NCBI RefSeq assembly: GCF_014857925.1
Contig: NZ_JACYVZ010000007.1
Location: 59,912-123,911, forward strand
Source of the DNA: Cysteiniphilum marinum
GTDB taxonomy: Bacteria; Pseudomonadota; Gammaproteobacteria; Francisellales; Francisellaceae
Length of the DNA stretch: 64,000 nt
Direction: 5' to 3'
Shown: positions 46,179 through 55,637 of the stretch, one piece after another
Position numbering within the stretch: position 1 is the first letter of the stretch
Layout: each line of letters starts with the position of its first letter
The notes under the pieces: generated by a model
What the model saw: only the letters and a program-made list of their open reading frames with translations
Databases searched by the model: none
What the model was told of the DNA's origin: nothing
Program-made: the position numbers and the translations under genes

Positions 46179-46252
46179 TAAAATTTCATAGGGTAATCGA
46201 TCTGAACGAAAATACGAAATAATACGTTTATAAAAACTTGGGAATTTTTGAG

Positions 46253-46370
46253 ATGCCTGACGATGTCTTACTTTCACATGGCGAATGCCACACTATCATC
46301 AGCGCTAAGCTGTTTCACTTCTGAGTTCGGAATGGAATCAGGTGGTACCAACTTGCTATTATCGTCAGAC
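46253..46370 (-). rRNA. 5S ribosomal RNA, not linked to 16S or 23S
   Basis: On the minus strand the molecule shows conserved CCATTCCGAACTCAGAAGTG, then AAACAGCTTAGCGC and ATGATAGTGTGG. The ends pair (GTCTGACGA with TCGTCAGGC), giving about 118 nucleotides. No 16S, 23S or linker tRNA is nearby. Its upstream neighbour on the same strand is yidC, whose stop is about 49 bases away. Whether it is an active extra copy or a leftover of a lost rRNA operon cannot be told from sequence, but pairing looks intact. Confidence 0.93.
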
Positions 46371-46418
46371 GAACGGTATTCTATATATTTTGAGATAAAT
46401 GTCTAGAAGTTTTTTTGA

Positions 46419-48104
46419 TTAAGAACGTTTTGCTTTGTAAATCGCCGTATACTTCTTAGTGATATACCACTGTTGTGCAATACTGATAACGTTATTTGTC
46501 AACCAGTACAACACTAATCCTGATGGGAATGATGCAAAGAACACTGTGAAAATCACTGGCATCAACATCATGATTTTTGCTTGCGTTGGATCGGCTGATG
46601 TTGGGCTAATTTTTTGCTGCACAAACATCGAGATACCCATCAAAATTGGCAGGATAAAATACGGATCTTTTGATGCCAAGTCATGAATCCAAAAGATAAA
46701 TGGCGCTTGACGCAATTGCACACTTTCCAACAACACCCAGTAAAGCGCGATAAACACAGGAATCTGAATCAAGATCGGTAAACAACCACTGGCTGGATTG
46801 ACCTTTTCTTCTTTGTACATCTCCATCATCTTGCGCCCAAGCTTCTGGCGATCACCCTTGTAAAGCTCTTGCAGCTTCTTCATGCGCGGTTGCAACATGC
46901 GCATTTTTGCCATTGACTTATAGCTTTTGGCAGACAATGGGTAAAACAATAATTTAATTAACACAGTGACCAATATAATCGATAATCCCCAGTTAGCAAC
47001 AACGCCATGAATAATTGTCATCAACCAAAAGATAATCACTGAAATAAATGACAACATGCCATAGTCTACGAGCTTATCTAAACCATCTGGCTTATTGGCA
47101 CCGAAGTCTTTAACAATCGCTTCAAGATTCTTGGTAATCGTAGGACCTGTATAAAGGATATTGGTATTTTCAACGCTTTGATCAGCATTTAATACAACAG
47201 ACTGTGTTTTAACACCTGATTGGTAGGTATTATCGGCAAGCTTATTGGCATAAACGCTAAAGCTTGTACCTGGATTATTTGGCACCCAAAGACTCACAAA
47301 ATAATGTTGAATCATCGCCGCCCAGCCCTTATTGGTTGAAACATCCACTTTTTCACTGGATTTAGCTAAATCTGCAAATGATTCTTTTTGGAATGTACGT
47401 TGTGATGAGGACAAACCAACACCTTGGAAAGAGTACGAATGCGCATCTAAAATACTAAAGCTATGACTCTCAGGCTTCACTTGACGTGTAATTTCATTAT
47501 CAAAACTAACACTTAATGGCGCTTTAGTGGTGTTTTTAACACTTTGCTTAAGTGTGATTTCATAGGTGGTATCGTTAATAACATACTGACGCGTAACATC
47601 CAAGCCTTGAACAGTTGCCTTTAAAGTTACAATCGTTTGATCATCTTTTTTAGCTGTATGCGCTTGACCAAAAACAATACTTTGTGGCTGACCGTTAATG
47701 TAAATAATACTTTGCGCAATGTATTTGCTACCCGCTGTATTATTTAACATCGGCATCGGGTTTTTATCCGTTAAGCTCACGTTATAATCTTTCAATGCAG
47801 CATTAATAATCGCACCATTTAATGGGCTAATTTGCAAATCACTAAACACCGCTGTATTTAATGTGATAGGCTTTAGGTCTGTCTTATTAAAGTTTTGCTT
47901 AGTGACATCCGTCGTTACACTTTGATCATCTGCATTATTTGCATTAACATCTTTGTTATCTTTTTGCACTGCTGTTGTTTGTGCTGGCGTATCAACTTTC
48001 GCTGGCTGCTTAGGCGCATACATCTCCTCCCAGCGCGCCATCAACGACATAAAAATCACGACAATAAGCGCGATCAAGAATATTCTCACGTAGTTTGACT
48101 TCAT
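46419..48104 (-). CDS. yidC: Membrane protein insertase YidC
   Basis: The 561-residue insertase has an N-terminal membrane anchor (IFLIALIVVIFMSLM), a low-complexity stretch (about 35-70), a large periplasmic beta-domain (about 75-340) and the conserved five-segment core (GLSIILVTVLIKLLFYPLSA, then LYKEEKVNPASGCLPILIQI and the final SGLVLYWLTNNVISIAQQW). It inserts inner-membrane proteins with or without SecYEG. It follows yidD by 14 bases. Confidence 0.97.
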   Translation of the reverse strand: MKSNYVRIFLIALIVVIFMSLMARWEEMYAPKQPAKVDTPAQTTAVQKDNKDVNANNADDQSVTTDVTKQNFNKTDLKPITLNTAVFSDLQISPLNGAIINAALKDYNVSLTDKNPMPMLNNTAGSKYIAQSIIYINGQPQSIVFGQAHTAKKDDQTIVTLKATVQGLDVTRQYVINDTTYEITLKQSVKNTTKAPLSVSFDNEITRQVKPESHSFSILDAHSYSFQGVGLSSSQRTFQKESFADLAKSSEKVDVSTNKGWAAMIQHYFVSLWVPNNPGTSFSVYANKLADNTYQSGVKTQSVVLNADQSVENTNILYTGPTITKNLEAIVKDFGANKPDGLDKLVDYGMLSFISVIIFWLMTIIHGVVANWGLSIILVTVLIKLLFYPLSAKSYKSMAKMRMLQPRMKKLQELYKGDRQKLGRKMMEMYKEEKVNPASGCLPILIQIPVFIALYWVLLESVQLRQAPFIFWIHDLASKDPYFILPILMGISMFVQQKISPTSADPTQAKIMMLMPVIFTVFFASFPSGLVLYWLTNNVISIAQQWYITKKYTAIYKAKRS

Positions 48105-48118
48105 TATACTTAACCTTT

Positions 48119-48394
48119 TTACCCTTTTTTAACCTTTTCTTTCGTTGGCACTGGATCGTAACCGCCTTTGCAAGCTGGGTGGCATTTTAGCAGTCTTTTT
48201 GTCATTAGCCAAAGCCCAAACACTAAACCATGCAATTTAATTGCTTCTAGTGCATATTGTGAACAAGTCGGATAGAAACGACAACGAGGCCCAAGATATG
48301 GACTAATTGCTATTTGATAAAAGCGAATGAGGAAAATAAAAGGCAATGCACTAATTAAGCGTATTTTGCGAGAAATTCGTTGATAGAGTGCCAC
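48119..48394 (-). CDS. yidD: Membrane protein insertion efficiency factor YidD
   Basis: The 91-residue protein carries the family block [20 protein letters not shown], then [11 protein letters not shown] and [13 protein letters not shown] with conserved Cys residues. An amphipathic N-terminus should attach it to the inner membrane. Its start overlaps the end of rnpA by 40 bases, as is common in this cluster. Confidence 0.95.
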   Translation of the reverse strand: MALYQRISRKIRLISALPFIFLIRFYQIAISPYLGPRCRFYPTCSQYALEAIKLHGLVFGLWLMTKRLLKCHPACKGGYDPVPTKEKVKKG

Positions 48395-48717
48395 AATTCC
48401 TCCTTTGTCGCGCGTGCGGCGTTGTGATTTGTAACAACGATCAACATTGTCTTTTCAAACAACGCTTTATGCTGGCGAAACATCTCTTTATTTAAGCGAC
48501 GACACAGATTGCGCTGCACGGCCCTTTTAACTTTTTTTTTGCCTGTAATAACACCGACACCTGAGTGCAGATCTTCACCTTTAGCAATCAAATAAGAAAA
48601 GTGTTTGGTATGAACCTTTTGACAGATACGAGAAAAGCCAAGTGAAAAACCCTTGGCATCTAAGATAAATTCTTTGGCTAAGCTATTAAGCTGCAAGCTT
48701 ATGTCTGCCCTTAGCAC
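48355..48717 (-). CDS. rnpA: Ribonuclease P protein component
   Basis: The product of about 120 residues is the protein subunit of RNase P, which trims tRNA 5' leaders. The signature [20 protein letters not shown] corresponds to the conserved RNxxRR region, and [20 protein letters not shown] lies upstream. A start must precede LNSLAKEF. The GTG at 48717 overlaps rpmH by 32 bases, while a TTG at 48696 would reduce this to 11. Both overlap rpmH. Confidence 0.92.
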   Translation of the reverse strand: MLRADISLQLNSLAKEFILDAKGFSLGFSRICQKVHTKHFSYLIAKGEDLHSGVGVITGKKKVKRAVQRNLCRRLNKEMFRQHKALFEKTMLIVVTNHNAARATKEELWHSINEFLAKYA

Positions 48718-48820
48718 GTCTGTTACGAATCACTTTCTGACCACTTAGCGTCTTCATGCGTGCGCGGAAACCGTGCGTTCTTTTTCTCTTTAAGTTACTA
48801 GGTTGAAACGTTCTTTTCAT
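48686..48820 (-). CDS. rpmH: 50S ribosomal protein L34
   Basis: The 44-residue basic protein reads [20 protein letters not shown] and then [20 protein letters not shown], the full L34 pattern. It is first in the rpmH-rnpA-yidD-yidC cluster. The dnaA gene that often lies upstream in bacteria is absent, and dcd is the neighbour instead. The 176 bases between them show no DnaA-box cluster. Confidence 0.97.
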   Translation of the reverse strand: MKRTFQPSNLKRKRTHGFRARMKTLSGQKVIRNRRAKGRHKLAA

Positions 48821-48996
48821 CGTATTATCCTCAGTTTGTATTTGTATTTATAAAATTTACTGCAAATCTGCCACATTCATGCAAGGCGCCGATTCTACGC
48901 CAAAAATAAATTTCGGTCAATTAAAATGCCCTAGCAATTTCAACCGCGCATTCTAGCGCAAAATATAGGCGCTGTCGATAGCTATCCTTGGGTTAT

Positions 48997-49563
48997 TTAT
49001 GTGCGCGGTAGCGTCACGCCTCTCTGCCCTTGGTATTTACCACCACGATCTTTATAAGATGTCTCACACACTTCATCAGATTGATAAAATAGCATTTGCG
49101 CAACCCCTTCATTAGCATAAATCTTAGCAGGCAATGGCGTGGTGTTTGAAAACTCAAGTGTGACATGCCCTTCCCATTCTGGTTCTAAAGGGGTGACATT
49201 GACAATAATGCCGCAACGCGCGTAAGTCGATTTACCTAAACACACAACCAATGTGTCACGCGGAATTTTAAAGTACTCAACCGTACGTGCTAAAGCAAAG
49301 GAATTCGGTGGGATAATACAAACATCACCGACAAAATCGATAAAGTTGTTATGATCGAAGTCTTTCGGGTCAACAATCGTTGAATTAATATTAGTAAAGA
49401 TCTTAAATTCATTCGAGCATCTGACATCATAACCATAGCTTGATGTACCAAATGATACGATCTTGCCTTTTTCATTATGACGTACTTGTCCTGCTTCAAA
49501 TGGGGCAATCATATCCTGCTCCATCGCCATTTTTTTAATCCACTTATCTGATTTGATGGACAC
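48997..49563 (-). CDS. dcd: dCTP deaminase
   Basis: The 188-residue homotrimer-type enzyme converts dCTP to d[13 protein letters not shown] starts the protein, and [30 protein letters not shown] and [17 protein letters not shown] (with the catalytic Glu) are diagnostic. The start is 10 bases after mrp. Confidence 0.96.
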   Translation of the reverse strand: MSIKSDKWIKKMAMEQDMIAPFEAGQVRHNEKGKIVSFGTSSYGYDVRCSNEFKIFTNINSTIVDPKDFDHNNFIDFVGDVCIIPPNSFALARTVEYFKIPRDTLVVCLGKSTYARCGIIVNVTPLEPEWEGHVTLEFSNTTPLPAKIYANEGVAQMLFYQSDEVCETSYKDRGGKYQGQRGVTLPRT

Positions 49564-49573
49564 TTTTTACTCC

Positions 49574-50677
49574 TTACTTATTTTCACTATTTGCATTATT
49601 TTTACTATTATCACTAAACTCAACTTTGACACTCGGCATATTGATCATCATCGCTTTTGGCAATGCTGCAAGATTAGCTGCAAGTTTCAATGCAATTCTC
49701 TCATACACTCCAGCAATTTTATTATCTTTGTTCGCTGTTGGCTGCCCCTTATCGGCATCTTCTCGAATAGATATATCCAACGGCAAAGCACCTAAAAATG
49801 GTAAATCAAACTGTGATGCCAATGACTCAGCGCCATGCACGCCAAAGATCGCTGACTCGGTACCGCAATTTTGGCAAATATGCACACTCATATTCTCAAC
49901 AATACCTGCGACATGAATATCAAGCTTATTAAACATCGCAATCGCGCGTTTAGCGTCGATTAAAGACAAATCTTGCGGTGTTGTTACTGTGACTGCTGCC
50001 GTTAATGGAATCTTCTTCGTCATCGTTAATTGAATGTCACCTGTACCTGGCGGCAAATCAATCAACAAGTAATCAAGCTCACCCCAGTTAGTGTCATTTA
50101 ACAGCTGCATTAAAGCACCTGACACCATAGGTCCTCGCCAAATAATTGCTGAATTCTGATCGATTAAATTGCCCACTGAGATCATCTTAATACCATGGCG
50201 CAATAGTGGCTCGATTTTCTTTTTATCATTGGTCTTGGGATTATCATAGCTACCCATAATGAGCGGTTGACTAGGACCATAAAGATCCGCATCTAAAATA
50301 CCAACCTTGGCACCCATTTTCTGCAATGAGATTGCAAGATTTGCCGTTGTTGTTGATTTGCCCACGCCACCTTTACCTGAAGCAATCGCAATAATATTTT
50401 TGATACCTTTAATCGGCTTTAACCCAGACTGCACTTTATGCGTAGTCACATCACATAACACACTAAATTCAAAAGCTTGTGTAATATTCTGAGCATATAA
50501 ATAATCACTTAACTGCGCAATCACACGATCTATCTGACTAGCGCTGAGATAAAACCCCAGACGCAGCGAAATAGTAGCAACACCTTCTTGCTCAATGATT
50601 TGCAAGTTGCGTAGAAAATTCTCAGCTGGCAGGTCTAAAATGGTTTGACGATAAGCTTGCAGGCTTTGTTTTAACAT
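49574..50677 (-). CDS. mrp: Mrp/ApbC-type iron-sulfur carrier ATPase
   Basis: The 367-residue P-loop protein has a short N-terminal MIP18-like domain (about 1-85), the deviant Walker A ASGKGGVGKSTTTANLA (about 98), DADLYGPSQP, LIDLPPGTGDIQLT and the C-terminal CQNCG that carries the bridging cluster. It delivers Fe-S clusters to target proteins. It ends with an Asn/Ser-rich tail. A 166-bp repeat occupies its upstream region, so the promoter may lie in or beyond that element. Confidence 0.93.
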   Translation of the reverse strand: MLKQSLQAYRQTILDLPAENFLRNLQIIEQEGVATISLRLGFYLSASQIDRVIAQLSDYLYAQNITQAFEFSVLCDVTTHKVQSGLKPIKGIKNIIAIASGKGGVGKSTTTANLAISLQKMGAKVGILDADLYGPSQPLIMGSYDNPKTNDKKKIEPLLRHGIKMISVGNLIDQNSAIIWRGPMVSGALMQLLNDTNWGELDYLLIDLPPGTGDIQLTMTKKIPLTAAVTVTTPQDLSLIDAKRAIAMFNKLDIHVAGIVENMSVHICQNCGTESAIFGVHGAESLASQFDLPFLGALPLDISIREDADKGQPTANKDNKIAGVYERIALKLAANLAALPKAMMINMPSVKVEFSDNSKNNANSENK

Positions 50678-50713
50678 AAAAAGTAATTGATGATTTCAAA
50701 GATCTAGACAGTC

Positions 50714-50879
50714 TATACCCATCGAAAACCAATTTACAGAATTTTTTGCTTTGCATTTCGCGTGCCTTTAATTAGTTAAATTTTGACAATAGTCCTAGCT
50801 ATTGCCTACAATCCAACTAATTAAAATCAACACAAACTACTTCACAACTAACACCGCAAAATGATTCACGATGGGTATA
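50714..50879 (+). repeat. MITE-like palindromic element, copy A (166 bp)
   Basis: The ends are perfect inverted repeats of 11 bases (TATACCCATCG / CGATGGGTATA). Inside, TTAATTAGTT pairs with AACTAATTAA around a centre containing AATAGTCCTAGCTATT, so the whole unit folds into a nested hairpin. It aligns along its full length with copies B and C. It has no coding capacity. It lies between the argS stop and the mrp start. Confidence 0.85.
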
Positions 50880-50899
50880 GCATTACGACGATTTATAGT

Positions 50900-52672
50900 C
50901 TACATTCTTTCAGGCACTTCTATCCCAAGTAGCCCTAGAACAAAAATTAATTGCTTCAAAGTTAACTGACATAAAGCGATTCTTGCCTCTTTTAATGCAT
51001 TATTTTGTTCATTAGCGATCGGTGATTCAGCATAGAATTTATTAAACTGTACAGCGACTTGATAAGCATATTCACATAAATGATGCGGCTCACATTTATC
51101 ATAGGTTCTTTGTAAAACTTGCGGTAATTCGGTTAATTTCAACTGTAAATTACGCTCAGCATCATTGCTTGCCTTGCCAATATCAGTATTGACATTTTCC
51201 AAATTGCGACCAAGCTTACGCAAAATAGATTTAATACGCACGGCTGAATATAACAAATAAGGTCCCGTTTTGCCCTCATACTGCGAGAATTTGTCTAGAT
51301 CAAAAATATAATCCGAGGTATAAACATTCGCCAAATCAGCAAACTTAACCGTAGCCAATGCTACTTTCTCAATAATATCTGCCTTTTCAGCTTCAGTTAA
51401 GCCCTCTTGCTCACGCAAACTAGCACGTGATTTTGCCTCATCGATTAAGGTACTTAAACGCATCACTCCACCTGAGCGCGTTTTAAATGGTTTGCCATCT
51501 TTGCCATTTAGCGTACCAAAACCAATATGCACAAGCTCAGTCTCTGGTGCAATGCTTGATTTTTTAGCTGCTGCGAATACTTGTTTAAAGTGTAGACTCT
51601 GACGCTTATCAACCACATAAATAATTTTTTGCGCCTGATAGTCCTGGACTCGCTCTAAAATCGTTGCTAAATCGGTTGTGCCATACATTACCGCACCATC
51701 AGACTTCACCAAAATCAATGGTGGCGTTTTGTCATCTTCATTTTCAGCCACAGGAATAATAATCGCACCTTGACTGTTTTCAGCAACTTTTTGCTCTAAA
51801 CAATCCGCAACCATTTGCTCAATGATTGGTTGAACATCACTCTCACCTTTCCATAGATCAAAATAAATCCCAAGATCACCATAATCTTTTTTAAGCTCAG
51901 CAATAGATACATCCACAAAATGCTGCCACAGTGCGCGATAACCGCGACGCCCTTTTTGCAGTTCAGCCGTTGCTATACGTGCTTTTTCCATCTCATTGGC
52001 ATCTTCTTTGCAACGTCCTGAAGCCCGTGGATAAATCTCAGATAATTCATCCACTGTCACAGGTGATTCCTTAGGGTATTCTCCAGTGTAATGCTCATCA
52101 AAATACGGTAAATCAGGATACATTTTGCGAATTTCTTCAATCAACATCCCCATCTGTGTGCCCCAATCCCCTAAATGCACATCACTTAACACCTCGTCAC
52201 CATAAAAGCGGTAAACACGCTGCAAACAATCTCCAATCAACGGTGAACGAATATGTCCAACATGCAATGGTTTGGCGACATTAGGACCGCCAAAGTCCAT
52301 CATCACTTTTAATGGATTAGTGGTTTTAGGGCAACCTAAACGTGAATCTTTAAGCATACTGTTTGACCAGTTCGCCAAGAAATCATCACTTAAGGTGATA
52401 TTAATAAACCCAGGCATCACTGCATTTACATCACTAAAAACCTTATCACTGTAAACTTGTGTCACAATATCATTAGCAATTTGAATTGGTGCTTTCTTAA
52501 GAATTTTAGCTAAAGGCATCGCACCATTACATTGAAACTGCCCAAGCTCGGGGCGTGCTGATAATTGCACTTTGGCAAAACGACTATCAAAACCTAAAAC
52601 ATCAAAGGCTTGCACAAATAAATCGGTTAAGTAATTCTCTAAAATAGCAGTATGATTCGCCGTAGCTGTCAT
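50900..52672 (-). CDS. argS: Arginyl-tRNA synthetase
   Basis: The 590-residue class I synthetase has an N-terminal Add-1 domain, the HIGH-type motif NVAKPLHVGHIRSPLIGD (about 130), VHLGDWGTQMGMLIEE, a KMSK-equivalent GKPFKTRSGGVMRLSTL, and the C-terminal DALR domain (YLLYSAVRIKSIL, ending LFVLGLLGIEVPERM-like). It is flanked on both sides by copies of the 166-bp element. Confidence 0.97.
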   Translation of the reverse strand: MTATANHTAILENYLTDLFVQAFDVLGFDSRFAKVQLSARPELGQFQCNGAMPLAKILKKAPIQIANDIVTQVYSDKVFSDVNAVMPGFINITLSDDFLANWSNSMLKDSRLGCPKTTNPLKVMMDFGGPNVAKPLHVGHIRSPLIGDCLQRVYRFYGDEVLSDVHLGDWGTQMGMLIEEIRKMYPDLPYFDEHYTGEYPKESPVTVDELSEIYPRASGRCKEDANEMEKARIATAELQKGRRGYRALWQHFVDVSIAELKKDYGDLGIYFDLWKGESDVQPIIEQMVADCLEQKVAENSQGAIIIPVAENEDDKTPPLILVKSDGAVMYGTTDLATILERVQDYQAQKIIYVVDKRQSLHFKQVFAAAKKSSIAPETELVHIGFGTLNGKDGKPFKTRSGGVMRLSTLIDEAKSRASLREQEGLTEAEKADIIEKVALATVKFADLANVYTSDYIFDLDKFSQYEGKTGPYLLYSAVRIKSILRKLGRNLENVNTDIGKASNDAERNLQLKLTELPQVLQRTYDKCEPHHLCEYAYQVAVQFNKFYAESPIANEQNNALKEARIALCQLTLKQLIFVLGLLGIEVPERM

Positions 52673-52711
52673 TATCTAAAACTCATTATGATAATTTTGA
52701 AAGCTCGATTA

Positions 52712-52878
52712 TATACCCAGCATAAACCATTTTACAGTATTTTTGCCATTGAATTTATCGCGCTTTTGAGCAGTTGAATTTTGCTAATAGCCCTCACTAT
52801 TACCTGCAGTTCAACTGCCCAAACACATCAAAAACTTCCTCGACACTGAACACCCTAAAATGATTTACGATGGGTATA
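52712..52878 (+). repeat. MITE-like palindromic element, copy B (167 bp)
   Basis: TATACCCAGCATAAACCATT starts the element and AAAATGATTTACGATGGGTA ends it. The inner stem is GAGCAGTTGAA with TTCAACTGCCC, differing in sequence from copy A but keeping the pairing. It fills most of the gap between argS and the acetyltransferase toxin gene. The 224-base gap shows nothing else. Confidence 0.85.
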
Positions 52879-52896
52879 TACCCACAGGCAGTTATT

Positions 52897-53403
52897 TTAC
52901 AGATTTTCTTGTACTGCTTTTTCAATTGTTGCCACAGCCAATATCAACTGCAACGACTGTCCTGTCAATTCAATAAAGCCATAATTTTTATAAAACGCCT
53001 TTGCCTCATCACTCTTGGCGTCGACGATAACAGCAAAGACGCCCATAATTTGCGCTGCTGCCACAATTTTAAGCAGAGCATCTTTTAGCAAATAAGCACC
53101 AATACCCGCGCCCTTATGCTGATTATTCACCACTAAGCGGCATATTCTTGCAGCACTAACAGGATACCTTGGATGATTGATATTCTCGGGTAGTGCTTTT
53201 TGAATGATCTCTGCCGCAGTAATTGTATAGTAACCCATAATCTCATCACTATCCGTAGCATGTGCAACATATGTTTTGCTGTACATCTTCTTTTGATTTT
53301 GCAGTGCAAATTTCTGTATAAATATATCAAGCTCAGGAACGCCACAATTAAAGAAACTACGATTAAATGCTTTACTCAGCGGACTAACCTTAAGCCCCAT
53401 CAT
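52897..53403 (-). CDS. GNAT acetyltransferase, TacT-like toxin
   Basis: The 168-residue GNAT-fold protein has SFFNCGVPELDIFIQKFALQ, GYYTITAAEI and the acetyl-CoA loop RLVVNNQHKGAGIGAYLLKD, followed by VDAKSDEAKAFYKNYGF. This pattern fits the acetyltransferase toxins that modify aminoacyl-tRNA and stop translation. Its ATG overlaps the stop of the DUF1778 gene (ATGA), the usual antitoxin-toxin order. Confidence 0.9.
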   Translation of the reverse strand: MMGLKVSPLSKAFNRSFFNCGVPELDIFIQKFALQNQKKMYSKTYVAHATDSDEIMGYYTITAAEIIQKALPENINHPRYPVSAARICRLVVNNQHKGAGIGAYLLKDALLKIVAAAQIMGVFAVIVDAKSDEAKAFYKNYGFIELTGQSLQLILAVATIEKAVQENL

Positions 53404-53645
53404 GATTTGAGCAGATCTTTTAATTTCTGATTTGGTTTAGGCGGGTTATCCAATAATGACAAGAACGCTTGTGCCGCTTTACTATCCAAGCTGACTCTCT
53501 TTTCATTTTCAACAATTTTTCGCGCTTTAGGCAAACAATTACTAATAATAAATGCCGATACTGCCATACCAGAAAGTGCGGCAGCCTTCTCTATCGTTTG
53601 TTTGATATCATCCTTAGTGTTTAACTCAATTCTTGCATGCGCCAT
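53400..53645 (-). CDS. DUF1778 ribbon-helix-helix antitoxin, TacA-like
   Basis: The 81-residue protein has an N-terminal RHH DNA-binding part (ARIELNTKDDIKQTIEKAAA, LSGMAVSAFIISNC) and a C-terminal tail ending NPPKPNQKLKDLL, the typical toxin-wrapping segment of this family. GAGG precedes the ATG. It should neutralise the GNAT toxin and repress the operon. Confidence 0.9.
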   Translation of the reverse strand: MAHARIELNTKDDIKQTIEKAAALSGMAVSAFIISNCLPKARKIVENEKRVSLDSKAAQAFLSLLDNPPKPNQKLKDLLKS

Positions 53646-53690
53646 AACTTATACCTCACATTTACCTAATTACAAAGATCTAAATATAAC

Positions 53691-53705
53691 CCGTTATTTT
53701 AACGG
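53691..53705. promoter_or_regulatory. Candidate operator of the TacAT-type pair
   Basis: CCGTTA-TTT-TAACGG is a perfect 6-base dyad about 45 bases upstream of the antitoxin start, a fitting place for RHH autoregulation. Confidence 0.45.
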
Positions 53706-53739
53706 TAAGCATAATGAATTTCGCATAAGTTTCAAACCT

Positions 53740-54852
53740 TTAAATATTAAAACAATTCGCCATTACTTTTAATACCTCATCGCCTTCATGCACAGTTGCC
53801 GACGAAGTGCGCGTTAGTAATAAAGCCTCATGCGGCACACTTAAAGCCTGTGACTTACTAATACCTAGAATACTATTTTTATCATAAATCGTTGCCAATG
53901 GTGTATTCGGCTTTTGCAGTGCACCCAATAAATTATCCTGATAATCAACCATACCACCAACAGGGGCTCTAACGCGTGAAAAGTCCTGCTCATAACAAGC
54001 GTATTTCTTATCGGCATTTTTTACATTGACTGGATTATTAATATACTCAAGAACACCTTCCAACAAGTGCTTAGCATTCTTTAGATCAAAACTTTCCTTA
54101 CTGCCCATCTCATAGGTAAATGCATGTTTTGGCGGTATTTTATTATCGCCCGTTATGCGATTCCAACACTCAGTTAACTGCCACCACGGATAAAAAATAG
54201 CTTGATTAAAGCAACCACTAGGCTCATTTGGCGTCAGAATAAATGCATTACTATTAAAGTGTTTTAGGCGCGTTGAATGCAAATAACTTGGCGCATAAAT
54301 ATAAGGTGCTGAAATTGAATCACAATGTAAATCAAAGCTAAAATCAGCAGCTAATGCCAAATCATGCAGAATGTTGGCAAGCTTCTCATGAGGTGCTGTA
54401 TCATTTTGCAAACTCACAGCCAAGCGCGCGCTCAGAAGCTCTGAAAACCGCTGACATAGCGCATCAAAGCCTTGATTTTGATACGCTTTAACAAACTCAT
54501 CAAGATCAATCTTCTCTAAACCGGCATGTGCCGTAAGCAAGTTTTTAAACCCGCGATTCCAGTTTTCACCAGTTTTAGCATCAAAACGTCCATAGGTATA
54601 CTCACCGACTTTAACATCCATGGCAAACGGATTGGCAAACGGCACCAATGTGACATTGTATGGAAAATCATGCGTTTCTAGGTACTCACGCAATAAATAA
54701 ATCAATGCAATACCATTGCTCTCAGCCGCATGTAGTGCTGCTTGCATATAGATATTCGCTTTGGCTTTTGGATGTTTGTATTCAATCACACTCATGCTAT
54801 GCGTTAAGCCTGAGATCGTTGTTCTAAAAGGGATTTCTCTTATATTTATCAT
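53740..54852 (-). CDS. Succinylglutamate desuccinylase/aspartoacylase-family zinc hydrolase
   Basis: The 370-residue protein resembles the M14-like AspA/AstE deacylase family. It has ALHAAESNGIALIYLL (HxxE metal motif), VTLVPFANPFAMD, FDLHCDSISAPYIYAP (third zinc ligand), and a C-terminal beta-domain (AGVPVGGMVDY-like ...RAPVGGMVDYQDNLLGA...). It removes acyl groups from an amino acid or small amide, and the substrate is unknown. It overlaps the dapF stop by one base, so it is the last gene of the long operon beginning with cmk. The pairing with dapF suggests amino-acid or cell-wall-related chemistry, which is inference. Confidence 0.8.
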   Translation of the reverse strand: MINIREIPFRTTISGLTHSMSVIEYKHPKAKANIYMQAALHAAESNGIALIYLLREYLETHDFPYNVTLVPFANPFAMDVKVGEYTYGRFDAKTGENWNRGFKNLLTAHAGLEKIDLDEFVKAYQNQGFDALCQRFSELLSARLAVSLQNDTAPHEKLANILHDLALAADFSFDLHCDSISAPYIYAPSYLHSTRLKHFNSNAFILTPNEPSGCFNQAIFYPWWQLTECWNRITGDNKIPPKHAFTYEMGSKESFDLKNAKHLLEGVLEYINNPVNVKNADKKYACYEQDFSRVRAPVGGMVDYQDNLLGALQKPNTPLATIYDKNSILGISKSQALSVPHEALLLTRTSSATVHEGDEVLKVMANCFNI

Positions 54853-55637
54853 TATGCTACTTCTATTTGACCATTAAAAATCAATCTCACCACACCGCTT
54901 AATCGTACTTCTTCCGGCGTGCATTCAACGGTTAAGTTACTGATGGCATTTTCCACTACGACTTTAGGCTTCAAAAGCCCCAATGAAACACCGGCATACA
55001 CACTGGCAATGCTGCCACTACCACAAGAAGGCGTTATTCCCGTGCCACGCTCCCAATGATCTAAGTAAATACGATCTTTGGATAACTGCTTTAATGCATG
55101 CACATTAATACCGCCAGCGTATTGTGTTTGCAGCATTCTACCCAGATCATCGAAATCTTTTAACTCAGTATGTTGCGAGCGAAACAATACCAAATGCGGA
55201 TTACCCACATCAACCTCTAGTGCGTGATCAAAGCCCGAGCCATCCATCAATTTTTTTTGGCTCTCATTAACTACAGGCAATGGAAAAGCTACCTCAATCC
55301 AATCATGCGCAACCAAGCGACAACAGTGAACAAACCCTCCGACCTCAATATTGACTTCTGAGCTTGCTTTTTCCGTGAGTAGCAAACTTGCCACTGCACG
55401 CAAGCCATTACCACATTGCTTGGCTTTAGAGCCATCTTGATTATAAATATGCATGCTAGCATCAGCCTTGCCAGATTTTCTAATCAACAATAGCTGATCG
55501 GCACCGACACCAAAACGCCGATGACAGATTTTCTGCACTTGACGCACTTGCCAGTTACGTGGTTTTTTACGCTCATCGATGACAACAAAGTCATTGCCTA
55601 ACGCACACATTTTGTTAAAAAGCAATGGTTTACTCAC
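54852..55637 (-). CDS. dapF: Diaminopimelate epimerase
   Basis: The 261-residue PLP-independent epimerase converts LL-DAP to meso-DAP for lysine and peptidoglycan. Both catalytic cysteines are present, in AKQCGNGLRAVA and ITPSCGSGSIAS, and the N-terminal KMCALGNDFVVID is diagnostic. It starts inside the end of the ketosynthase gene (8-base overlap), so it is coupled to the fatty-acid-type block. Confidence 0.95.
   Translation of the reverse strand: MSKPLLFNKMCALGNDFVVIDERKKPRNWQVRQVQKICHRRFGVGADQLLLIRKSGKADASMHIYNQDGSKAKQCGNGLRAVASLLLTEKASSEVNIEVGGFVHCCRLVAHDWIEVAFPLPVVNESQKKLMDGSGFDHALEVDVGNPHLVLFRSQHTELKDFDDLGRMLQTQYAGGINVHALKQLSKDRIYLDHWERGTGITPSCGSGSIASVYAGVSLGLLKPKVVVENAISNLTVECTPEEVRLSGVVRLIFNGQIEVA

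Noticed and set aside
48821..48996. Replication origin near rpmH
   Set aside because: dnaA is absent and no cluster of DnaA boxes is visible.
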